Shown: positions 1-5,672 of the stretch, piece by piece
Numbering within the stretch: position 1 is the stretch's first letter
Layout of the letters: every line of letters begins with the position of its first letter
NCBI GenBank assembly: GCA_030646655.1
Contig: JAUSLB010000045.1
Location: forward strand, 1-5,672
Reading direction: 5' to 3'
Length of the DNA: 5,672 bases
Origin: Deltaproteobacteria bacterium
Lineage (GTDB): Bacteria > Desulfobacterota > GWC2-55-46
Translations under genes and position numbers: made by a program
The notes under the pieces: generated by a model
What the model was told of the DNA's origin: nothing
What the model saw: only the letters and a program-made list of their open reading frames with translations
The model's database searches: none

Positions 1-320
1 AGTTCTTGGAGCCGAGGCCGGGCGAAAAGCTCTTCGAGGAGATGCTTACGGCTGAGGAAGGGACAAAGGCGAGCAGGCATAAGCAGATATTCATAGCGAG
101 GGAGTCCGGGGGGCACTCGAAATTCGAGATAGAGAAGATACTGCGGGAGTTCGAATCCCGCATAAAAAGCGGGCAAGGGCAGGGGGTTAGGGAGCTTCTC
201 AAGAAATATGTGACCCATTACGAGGGCAAATGCGGGGAAGCTCAGGAGGAAGAGGGCGGCGCTTCTGCCCAGAGCAAATACACTGAAGAGGGGGTGGCTG
301 GATATGTCGGCGGAGAATGA
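1..320 (+). CDS. CapD/FlaA1-type nucleoside-diphosphate-sugar epimerase/dehydratase, C-terminal fragment (5' end outside window)
   Basis: This is the tail of a polysaccharide-biosynthesis dehydratase of the CapD/FlaA1/PglF type. Family members are cytoplasmic or membrane-anchored SDR enzymes acting on UDP-sugars, typically by 4,6-dehydration or epimerisation. The frame is open to the left edge, with the first whole codon at position 3. The diagnostic motif RPGEKLFEEML (about 15-47) is followed by a TAEEGT...HKQIFIA segment, which is the conserved C-terminal signature. A helical stretch ending LLKKYVTHY closes the usual domain. About 35 further residues rich in Glu and Gly follow (EGKCGEAQEEEGG and onward), which look like a non-conserved tail. 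A TTG at position 6 could be read as a start, but the motif normally lies near the end of a protein of several hundred residues, so this is truncation by the window. The Rossmann fold and active site are not visible, so the exact reaction cannot be assigned. The stop at 318-320 lies inside the next gene. Confidence 0.88.
   Translation, partial: FLEPRPGEKLFEEMLTAEEGTKASRHKQIFIARESGGHSKFEIEKILREFESRIKSGQGQGVRELLKKYVTHYEGKCGEAQEEEGGASAQSKYTEEGVAGYVGGE
171..192 (+). other. G-quadruplex-type motif in the 3' part of the dehydratase gene
   Basis: Four G runs (3, 3, 5, 3) with loops of 3, 2 and 3 nt occur in 22 bases and encode the SGQGQGVRE segment of the tail. The pattern is seen directly; any role is unproven. 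Confidence 0.4.
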
Positions 321-1359
321 GATAAATATCATCGAGTGCTTCCGGGTTATATGGAAGAGGAAGGCGCTTATTTTGATCTTCACCTTTGCCTGCACCTTTG
401 CCGCCGCGGTTATTTCGCTCTTTATGGAGGATGTCTATAGGGCAACGGCAGTTTTAACCCCTGTCAACGGCAAGGATAAGATAGGCGGCGAGCTGTCCAT
501 CATAGCCCAGCAGATAGGGGGGCTTTCTGGCATAACTCTTCCGTCATCGGGCTCGTCATCTGAAATAATAAGCCTCCTAAACTCGAACATATTAAGGGAA
601 AAGGTGATCAAAAATCATGACCTTTTGCCAATCCTCTTTCCCGGACAATGGGACAAAGGCACAAAGGCATGGAAGGCCCCGGAAAGGGCGTTCTTGAGCC
701 GCGACGCCATAATCGAGACGGCTGCCGCTCTCATAAAGGGCAGGCAAAGGCACGATGGAGGAGACGGCCCGACCCTGTGGAACGGGATCAGGAGGCTTAA
801 TGAGATAACCAGGGTAAACACAAATATAAAAGAGAATACGATAACGCTTTCAATAGAGTTCCATGACCCCGAGCTTGCGGCAAAAATCGTCGAATACTAC
901 CTTAATACGCTTACCCTCCACATGAGCAACGAGGCTAAGAGGGTCGCCGAGGTGAACAGGAGATACTTGATCGAGCAGCTCGGCTCCTCAGCCGACCCGA
1001 TAATCCGGCAGAAGATATATAACCTCATAGCCCAGCAGGTAGAGGTCTTCATGATGTCTGAGGTGAAGGAGAACTTCGCCTTCAAGGTGATAGACCCTCC
1101 GAGGGCCTCAGACATGAGGGTAAGGCCGAGGAGGGCGAGACTGGCCGAGCTCGCCTTCATCGCCTCGCTCCTTTTAAGCTCGTTCGGCGCCTTCGTCATC
1201 GACTATATCGAAAGGCATGTGAAAAAAGATGCGGGGACAGAGGCGCTTCAGGAGAAAAAGGCCTGCGAGGGCGGCTCAAATGAACCTCCCTGCAACAAGC
1301 TGCGGAATAACGAAGACCTCTCTGCTGAAAAAGTCTCGAAGCAAGCTTCAGGGAATTGA
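304..1359 (+). CDS. Wzz/PCP-family polysaccharide chain-length determinant, no kinase domain
   Basis: This is a polysaccharide co-polymerase of 351 residues. Family members are inner-membrane oligomers with a large periplasmic domain that set polymer length and assist export. The layout is typical: a short cytoplasmic N-terminus (INIIECFRVIWKRK), TM1 at about 21-41, the Wzz-domain start (EDVYRATAVLTPV), a periplasmic region with the conserved block ITLSIEFHDPELAAKIVEYY, a short helical stretch, then the Pro/Arg-rich pre-membrane motif (VIDPPRASDMRVRPRR, 262-277) and TM2 at about 280-299. No Walker motifs or BY-kinase domain follow. Instead there is a charged cytoplasmic tail of about 50 residues with Cys321 and Cys330. 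The ATG at 304 is preceded by a GAAGAGGGGG ribosome site (285-294) and gives a sensible N-terminus. The start overlaps the dehydratase by 17 bp, which suggests translational coupling. The family is clear. Whether it serves a Wzy-dependent or another pathway cannot be read from this window. Confidence 0.92.
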   Translation: MSAENEINIIECFRVIWKRKALILIFTFACTFAAAVISLFMEDVYRATAVLTPVNGKDKIGGELSIIAQQIGGLSGITLPSSGSSSEIISLLNSNILREKVIKNHDLLPILFPGQWDKGTKAWKAPERAFLSRDAIIETAAALIKGRQRHDGGDGPTLWNGIRRLNEITRVNTNIKENTITLSIEFHDPELAAKIVEYYLNTLTLHMSNEAKRVAEVNRRYLIEQLGSSADPIIRQKIYNLIAQQVEVFMMSEVKENFAFKVIDPPRASDMRVRPRRARLAELAFIASLLLSSFGAFVIDYIERHVKKDAGTEALQEKKACEGGSNEPPCNKLRNNEDLSAEKVSKQASGN

Positions 1360-1373
1360 ACCCTCAATGAGGG
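1350..1373 (+). other. Small overlapping inverted repeats in the 40-bp intergenic gap
   Basis: CCCTC (1361-1365) and GAGGG (1369-1373) form a perfect 5-bp stem with a 3-nt loop. The same CCCT can instead pair with AGGG at 1350-1353 across a 7-nt loop, so the two hairpins exclude each other. The next bases are ATTAAAATATAC, not a T-run, so this does not look like an intrinsic terminator. It lies just upstream of the ribosome site of the export gene. Any regulatory role is speculative. Confidence 0.25.
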
Positions 1374-1385
1374 ATTAAAATATAC

Positions 1386-1394
1386 GGAGAGGGG
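1386..1394 (+). promoter_or_regulatory. Ribosome binding site of the multi-SLBB export gene
   Basis: The purine run GGAGAGGGG ends 5 nt before the ATG at 1400, a normal Shine-Dalgarno position. It supports this ATG as the start; the next codons encode a signal peptide. Confidence 0.7.
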
Positions 1395-1399
1395 CGCAA

Positions 1400-4300
1400 A
1401 TGAATAGGAACCGCGAGATTTTAATGTGCTTGACTTTAGTCCTTCACCTGCTTGCCGGCGCCTGCTACGCCGGCTACAGGGATGATGGTCTTACGGAAGA
1501 CGCCTACATCCAAGACGCCAACGATTACTCGCAAGGCGGGAGCGGCGGAATCGATAAAACGGGCTTAAGGCCTGACGAGCTCTGCAGGGAAAAGAACCTC
1601 ACCTCTGAGCAGTGCCAGTCCTTAATGGAAAAGATAATGATCTCAGAGTTTCAGGGCCGGCCTGACGAGCTTCTAAAAAATGCGCCTGAGCTTAAGTACC
1701 TTAAGCCGGATGAGCTCATGAAAGGAAAAGAGCTTATCAAGAAAAGAAGGCCCAAAGACGAGGAAAGGGAAAAAGAGGGGTCAGATGCCTGGAAAAAGAC
1801 GGATATCGATGAGCTTCTTGAGGAGGAGCCGTCCCTTTTCGACAGGTATCTGGCCGACACGCCCGCTAATGAGGTAGAGCTTAAATTAAAGCCGTTCGGC
1901 TATAACCTTTTTGCAAGGCCGGATCTGAGGCCCAATCAGGACCTGCCCGTCGCATCCGACTACATCATAGGCCCCGGAGATGAATTAGGGATCCATCTTT
2001 GGGGCAGGCTGACCGGGCAGTACAGCCTTACCGTAAGCAGGGAGGGCGCGATACATTTTCCGAATATCGGCCCGCTTACCGTCGCGGGCATGACCTTTGA
2101 GGAGATGAAGAAGTTCTTAAAGAGGCAGTCCTCTAACATAATCGGCACGGATATAAATATCACCATGGGCAGGCTCAGGAGCATACAGGTGTTCGTGCTC
2201 GGGGAGGTTAAAAAGCCGGGGGCATACACCTTAAACGGCATGTCCACCGTAACGAACGCCCTTATGGCGGGAGGAGGGCCTGCGAACATAGGCACGCTAA
2301 GGAGGGTAGAGCTAAAAAGGTCGAACAGGACGATCTCGGTACTCGATTTCTACGACCTGCTGTTAAGAGGCGACAAATCAAAAGACCTGAGGCTCCAGAG
2401 CGGAGACGTCGTATTTGTCCCCACTGTCGGGCCGCTCGTGGGCATCGCCGGGAATGTGAAAAGGCCGGCCATATACGAGCTTAAGGACTCCACGGACCTC
2501 GATGGCGCGCTCGATCTTGCGGGAGGGATAATCCCGACCGCCTACGCCCAGCAGATACAGATAGAGCGCGTTGAAGGCAACTCGCGGAGAACCGTAGCGG
2601 ACATAAACGCGGCCGGCGAGGGGCCGTCCAAGTCTTTCATGCTTCAGGACGCCGACCTTGTTAAGGTCTTCTCCATATTCGACAAGGACTCGAACGCGGT
2701 CTTCCTCTACGGGAACGTCAAGAGGCCCGGAAAGTTCGAGCTTAAAAAGGGCATGAGGATAAAGGACATAATAAAGGACGAGAACGACCTTTTGAAAGAG
2801 ACTTATTTCGAGTACGGGCTTGTAAAGAGGCTTGTTCCGCCCTCTATGGAGGTAAAGCTCATCCCCTTTAACCTCGGCAGGGTCCTCTTCAACGGCTCGG
2901 AGGACGACAATATCGAGCTCGCCTACAGGGATACGGTCTATATCTTCCCGAAGCGGCTTTTTGAGGATAAAAAGACCGTGCGCATAGAGGGAGAGGTCAG
3001 ATGCGCGTATCAGGGCGTTGAGAAGAAGGCTTCCGATGAGTGCAAAGAAAAAGGCGGCCAGGGCTGCGCCGCTGCTTCTGAAAGGGAAGAGGCGGCAAAG
3101 GCGGAGCAGGAGCCGGGGACGAAAGCCGGGACAAAGCAGGATATTAAAAAGGAAGTTCAGGCATCCTTAGAAAAACCCGCTTCAGCCAACGCCCGGCAGG
3201 AGGCTAAAAAGGCATCTAAAGAAGGTCCGGAGGAGCCCAAAAAGGAAAACGAGAGGGAGGAGAAAGGCGAGCCAAAAAAGGAGGCAAAGCCTGAGAAAGG
3301 GACCGGGGGGGCTGAGGGCTGGGGCTGGTGCGAGTTCGAGCTTGAGAGGGGTTTAAGCGTAAAGGACCTCGTGCTCCGCGCCGGCGGCCTCACGAAGGAC
3401 GCCTCATTGGAGGACTTTGAACTTTACAGGACCGACCCCGCCACAAAGGAGATCGCCCTCCATAAGCTCAACCTTAAAAAGGCGATGGAGGGGGATAGGG
3501 ACGAGAACGCCTATCTTAACGACCTGGACAGGGTAGTCATACACTCCATATGGGAGAAGGCGCCTAAGCAGTATTTAACGATAAAGGGAGAGGTCACCAA
3601 GCCCGGCCAATTCCCGTATGCCGCGAACATGAGGGTAAGCGACCTTTTGTTCGCGGCGGGCAATCTGCTGGAATCCGCCTACTCTGAGGCAGAGCTCGCC
3701 TCGCACTCCGTTATAGACGGAGAGCTGTCCTTAGTAAGCTACAAGACCATAGACCTAAGAAGGGCGATAGCAGGGCTGGATTCCGATAATTTAAAGCTTA
3801 AGCCATACGACAGCCTCTTTATAAAAAAGATCCCGGACTGGAGGCAGGAGAGGTTCGTCGCGGTCGCGGGGGAGGTGAGGTTCCCCGGCAGATACATCAT
3901 AAAGAAGGGCGAGAAGATTAGCTCGCTTATCGAAAGGGCAGGGGGATTTACCGATAAGTCTTACCTGAAAGGAGCGGTCTTCAGGAGGGAATCGGTAAGG
4001 CAGCTCCAGCAAAGGAACCTCGACGAGGCGATTAACAGGCTCGAGCGGATGATGCTCTCCCAGTCCTCCATTAATATAGAAAAATCCGTTACGCCAGAGG
4101 CCGCGAAGCAGCAGGAGATGGCGATGGAGCAGAAGAAGGCGCTTATCGCCAAGATGAGGGAGGTTAAGCCCAAGGGCAGGATCGTGGTAAGCCTCGCGCC
4201 TGCCGAAAGATTGAGGAACAGCCCCTACGACATACTCCTTGAAGACGGGGACTCTCTTGAAGTCCCCGAGAGGTCCTCCGTAGTGAGCGTATCCGGCTCC

Positions 4301-4648
4301 ATAGTCAACCCGACCTCGTTCGTCTATGACCCTGACGTAAGCATCTCGTCATATATCTCCAAGTCCGGCGGCGCTACCGAGCTCGCAGACAAGGACGGGA
4401 CCTATGTGATAAAGGCCGACGGGTCATCTTTAAGCCCTGACGCGCTTAACAGCTGGGGCAACATCGACTGGAACGAGCATACTAAGAGCTGGGAGATAGG
4501 CTCGTACTCGGCGAAGCTTGAGCCCGGAGATACTATCGTAGTGCCGGAGCAGATAGAAAGGGTCGCGTGGCTTAGGGAAATAAAGGATGTAACGCAGATA
4601 CTCTATCAGATAGCGGTAACGGCAGGGGTGATAATCGTTGCGTTTTAG
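1400..4648 (+). CDS. Multi-SLBB polysaccharide export protein (Wza-like; Poly_export plus about seven SLBB units)
   Basis: This 1082-residue secreted protein should form the periplasmic and outer-membrane export channel for the polysaccharide. It starts with a signal peptide (hydrophobic 7-21). Cleavage could be by signal peptidase I after CYA (24) or at a poorly matching lipobox before Cys22. A charged N-terminal region (about 30-150) holds three [RK]PDEL motifs. The Poly_export domain starts at DYIIGPGDELGIHLWG (187-202). SLBB signatures follow: GEVKKPGAY (268), GNVKRPAIY (351), GNVKRPGKF (438), a split unit GEVR (531) with CEFELERG (644), GEVTKPGQF (730), GEVRFPGRY (824) and GSIVNPTSF (966). 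Unit 6 also carries an internal helical Gln/Glu/Lys-rich stretch (about 865-930). The last 20 residues (TQILYQIAVTAGVIIVAF) are hydrophobic and probably form the membrane-inserting C-terminal helix, as in Wza. Classical Wza is about 380 residues with few SLBB units, so this is an enlarged form. Its position between the PCP and Wzi genes supports the role. Confidence 0.93.
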   Translation: MNRNREILMCLTLVLHLLAGACYAGYRDDGLTEDAYIQDANDYSQGGSGGIDKTGLRPDELCREKNLTSEQCQSLMEKIMISEFQGRPDELLKNAPELKYLKPDELMKGKELIKKRRPKDEEREKEGSDAWKKTDIDELLEEEPSLFDRYLADTPANEVELKLKPFGYNLFARPDLRPNQDLPVASDYIIGPGDELGIHLWGRLTGQYSLTVSREGAIHFPNIGPLTVAGMTFEEMKKFLKRQSSNIIGTDINITMGRLRSIQVFVLGEVKKPGAYTLNGMSTVTNALMAGGGPANIGTLRRVELKRSNRTISVLDFYDLLLRGDKSKDLRLQSGDVVFVPTVGPLVGIAGNVKRPAIYELKDSTDLDGALDLAGGIIPTAYAQQIQIERVEGNSRRTVADINAAGEGPSKSFMLQDADLVKVFSIFDKDSNAVFLYGNVKRPGKFELKKGMRIKDIIKDENDLLKETYFEYGLVKRLVPPSMEVKLIPFNLGRVLFNGSEDDNIELAYRDTVYIFPKRLFEDKKTVRIEGEVRCAYQGVEKKASDECKEKGGQGCAAASEREEAAKAEQEPGTKAGTKQDIKKEVQASLEKPASANARQEAKKASKEGPEEPKKENEREEKGEPKKEAKPEKGTGGAEGWGWCEFELERGLSVKDLVLRAGGLTKDASLEDFELYRTDPATKEIALHKLNLKKAMEGDRDENAYLNDLDRVVIHSIWEKAPKQYLTIKGEVTKPGQFPYAANMRVSDLLFAAGNLLESAYSEAELASHSVIDGELSLVSYKTIDLRRAIAGLDSDNLKLKPYDSLFIKKIPDWRQERFVAVAGEVRFPGRYIIKKGEKISSLIERAGGFTDKSYLKGAVFRRESVRQLQQRNLDEAINRLERMMLSQSSINIEKSVTPEAAKQQEMAMEQKKALIAKMREVKPKGRIVVSLAPAERLRNSPYDILLEDGDSLEVPERSSVVSVSGSIVNPTSFVYDPDVSISSYISKSGGATELADKDGTYVIKADGSSLSPDALNSWGNIDWNEHTKSWEIGSYSAKLEPGDTIVVPEQIERVAWLREIKDVTQILYQIAVTAGVIIVAF
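3002..3331 (+). other. Charged low-complexity, Cys-flanked insertion splitting the fourth SLBB unit
   Basis: Residues 535-644 of the export protein interrupt an otherwise standard SLBB unit. The first strand (VRIEGEVR, ending at residue 534) and the second (EFELERGLSVKDLVLRAGG) are normally joined by a short PG turn. Here 108 residues separate Cys535 from Cys644. Cys548 and Cys556 lie early in the insertion. The remainder is dominated by Lys, Glu, Ala, Gly and Pro with almost no hydrophobic residues, and ends in a GWGWC motif. The reading frame stays open and the SLBB resumes in phase, so this is a genuine in-frame insertion. Its function is unknown. A disulfide-closed loop protruding from the channel is one inference. 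Confidence 0.75.
3299..3324 (+). other. G-quadruplex-type motif with a G7 tract in the exporter insertion
   Basis: Runs of 3, 7, 3 and 4 G with loops of 3, 4 and 2 nt lie at the end of the low-complexity insertion of the export gene. The G7 tract (3305-3311) is the longest G run noticed in the window. Confidence 0.45.
4624..4631 (+). promoter_or_regulatory. Ribosome binding site that fixes the TTG start of the Wzi-family gene
   Basis: AGGGGTGA, followed by T, closely resembles the 16S complement GGAGGTGAT and ends 6 nt before the TTG at 4638. An in-frame TAA at 4632-4634 rules out any earlier start, and the next in-frame ATG (4836) would remove the signal peptide. The TTG is therefore the only good choice. 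Confidence 0.7.
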
Positions 4649-5672
4649 GAAAGCAGGGAGGGCCGCCCTCATATTTTCTTTCTTGTTTTTATCGGCCGCG
4701 CAAGCCCATGCCTCCGCGCCGGGGAAAGATAATGGGGCAAGGCGGGAGACATGGGGCTGGGGGGAAGTTGCTACCGGCAGTTCATCAAAGGAACTCGAGC
4801 CCAAAGGCGCGGGGGAGGCCTCAGAGGGAGGGGGAATGGGGGGCAGGGGCGGGTGGTGGGCCGGGGGCGTCAGCGCCTCGCCGAACGTGCCTGTCGGGAG
4901 CAGGGTCTATGAATACTTGGAGAGGCTTGAGGTTGAAGGGCTCATAAAGACCGCCCTCCTTTCCACAAAGCCCATAAGCCGCACGGAGGGCGCGAGGCTT
5001 ACTTCAGAGGCTGAAAGCAGGTTTGACGCTTTACCGGAACAGCTCAAGGCAAGAAAAGGCCGCGCGCGCGCGGACATACAAAGTTTAAGAAAGGAATTCA
5101 GTCAGGAGCTTACGAGGGGCGCCCCCGCGTTCTCGATAAAGCCGGCGGAAGGCTTATACCTTAAATATATCTACGGCTCAAAAAAGCCTGTCTTTGCGAA
5201 TGTGAACAATAACGGGGATGAGCTCAGGGAAGGGGCTAATTTAAGGCTCGGGGCCGCATCCGTCGTTAAGATATCTGACTGGGCCTCCTTTTACATAAAC
5301 CCGGAGTTCAGGCTCAACGATGATAAGCCCTCTGGCGAGCTCATCCACGGGTATATGACATTTAACCTCGCCGGGGTCGAGCTTGAGCTGGGGAGGGATT
5401 CCATGTGGTGGGGCCAGGGCTATCATGGGGACCTCCTTGTCACTAACAACGCCGCCCCCTTCGACATGATAAAGGTCTCTTCAGCCCGGTCTTTTTTACT
5501 GCCGTGGAAGCTAAAATACCTCGGGCTTTTTAAGCCGACATTTTTTTTAACCCATCTTGAGAAGGAGAGGGATTTTCCAAGGGCGAGCCTGCTTGGGATG
5601 CGGCTCGACTTCAAGCCTACTTCAAGGTTTCAGATAGCGCTTAACAGGGTATTCCTTTTCGGCGGGGAGGGC
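4638..5672 (+). CDS. Wzi-family capsule assembly outer-membrane protein, N-terminal part (3' end outside window)
   Basis: The frame is open from the TTG at 4638 to the right edge (345 codons, no stop). Wzi proteins are outer-membrane beta-barrels that bind or organise capsular polysaccharide at the cell surface. Residues 1-25 form a clear signal peptide: basic start MRFRKAGR, hydrophobic core, cleavage after AHA. Residues 26-80 are a Gly-rich linker with Trp (TWGWGE, GGMGGRGGWW). The conserved helical N-terminal segment follows: NVPVGSRVYEYLERLEVEGLI (83-103), then KPISRTEGARL (111-121) and a helix to about 160. From about residue 172 (GLYLKYIYG) the sequence alternates polar and hydrophobic residues like barrel strands. 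The signature GRDSMWWGQGYHG followed by DLLVTNNAAPF (252-275) is the hallmark of the family. The gene overlaps the exporter by 11 bp, which suggests coupled translation. Arginine is mainly AGG as in its neighbours, so there is no sign of transfer. The end of the barrel is missing because of the window edge. Confidence 0.9.
   Translation, partial: MRFRKAGRAALIFSFLFLSAAQAHASAPGKDNGARRETWGWGEVATGSSSKELEPKGAGEASEGGGMGGRGGWWAGGVSASPNVPVGSRVYEYLERLEVEGLIKTALLSTKPISRTEGARLTSEAESRFDALPEQLKARKGRARADIQSLRKEFSQELTRGAPAFSIKPAEGLYLKYIYGSKKPVFANVNNNGDELREGANLRLGAASVVKISDWASFYINPEFRLNDDKPSGELIHGYMTFNLAGVELELGRDSMWWGQGYHGDLLVTNNAAPFDMIKVSSARSFLLPWKLKYLGLFKPTFFLTHLEKERDFPRASLLGMRLDFKPTSRFQIALNRVFLFGGEG
4658..4690 (+). 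other. Terminator-like hairpin plus T-rich tract inside the start of the Wzi gene
   Basis: GAGGG (4658-4662) and CCCTC (4666-4670) form a 5-bp GC-rich stem with a CCG loop. A 20-nt stretch with 15 T follows (4671-4690). It lies 10 nt after the exporter stop and over codons 7-18 of the Wzi gene. The T-richness is also explained by codons for the hydrophobic signal peptide. The stem is short, so it is at best a weak terminator or attenuator. Confidence 0.25.
4734..4867 (+). other. Dense G-tract region with two G-quadruplex-type motifs (coding strand)
   Basis: The first motif (4734-4764) has G4, G3, G4 and G6 runs with loops of 6, 6 and 2 nt. The second (4826-4867) has seven runs of three or more G separated by loops of 1, 3, 2, 1, 4 and 2 nt. 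Both fit the G3+N1-7 rule on the mRNA-like strand. They encode the Gly/Trp-rich linker of the Wzi protein, so glycine codons partly explain them. Folding is not shown. Confidence 0.5.

Noticed and set aside
142..162. A tRNA T-arm-like hairpin (TGCGGGA, loop GTTCGAA, TCCCGCA)
   Set aside because: The 7-bp stem is perfect, but the GTTCGAA loop is out of register with a true T-loop. No acceptor or anticodon stem is nearby, and the bases encode the conserved dehydratase tail.
6..320. A stand-alone 104-residue protein starting at TTG (position 6)
   Set aside because: The RPGEKLFEE motif is the C-terminal signature of a much larger dehydratase, and the frame is open to the window edge, so the TTG is an internal Leu codon.
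1356..1386. A sigma-70-like promoter in the intergenic gap (TTGAAC and AT-rich TAAAATATA)
   Set aside because: TTGAAC overlaps the end of the PCP gene. The best -10 candidates sit at 14 or 19 nt spacing or match poorly, so it is too weak to annotate.
4430..4804. A - strand open frame of 124 codons
   Set aside because: It lies opposite the exporter C-terminus and the Wzi start, shows no recognisable domain, and is explained by codon bias of the + strand genes. The other - strand frames were rejected for the same reason.
4638..4900. A possible frameshift or broken start in the Wzi gene because of its Gly-rich, odd N-terminus
   Set aside because: The frame is continuous from a good ribosome site and signal peptide through to the conserved NVPVGSRVYEYL segment, so the Gly-rich part is a linker.
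4708..4947. A + strand open frame of 79 codons
   Set aside because: It is out of frame with the Wzi gene, whose frame carries a signal peptide and family motifs across the same bases. It is a shadow of G-rich DNA.

Overview
The window is a stretch of polysaccharide (capsule or exopolysaccharide) biosynthesis and export genes from a Gram-negative (diderm) bacterium. All four genes lie on the + strand in a tight operon-like array. A diderm host follows from two products that only make sense with an outer membrane: a Wza-type export protein with many SLBB domains, and a Wzi-family outer-membrane barrel. The DNA is moderately GC-rich by eye. Arginine is encoded mostly by AGG and isoleucine often by ATA, and the coding strand is purine-rich. 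This would fit Nitrospirota or a deltaproteobacterial-type lineage, but the sequence does not settle the taxonomy.

Layout: (1) 1-320, the C-terminal end of a CapD/FlaA1-type nucleotide-sugar dehydratase, cut by the left window edge. (2) 304-1359, a chain-length-determinant (Wzz/PCP) inner-membrane protein without a kinase domain; its start overlaps gene 1 by 17 bp. (3) 1400-4648, a 1082-residue polysaccharide export protein with one Poly_export domain and about seven SLBB units, one of which is split by a charged, Cys-bearing insertion. (4) 4638-5672, the N-terminal 345 residues of a Wzi-family barrel protein. It starts at TTG, overlaps gene 3 by 11 bp and is cut by the right window edge.

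The products fit one pathway. The dehydratase makes a modified UDP-sugar precursor in the cytoplasm. The PCP protein sits in the inner membrane and probably controls chain length and couples to the exporter. The multi-SLBB protein forms the periplasmic and outer-membrane conduit. The Wzi protein probably anchors or organises the polymer at the surface. No polymerase, flippase, glycosyltransferase or tyrosine kinase is visible here, so those must lie outside the window.

There are no RNA genes, mobile elements, CRISPR arrays or long non-coding stretches. The only intergenic gap is 40 bp (1360-1399). The cluster type is well known. The unusual parts are accessory: the Cys-flanked insertion splitting one SLBB unit, Cys-bearing or low-complexity tails on the other proteins, several coding-strand G-quadruplex motifs, and a terminator-like hairpin at the start of the Wzi gene.
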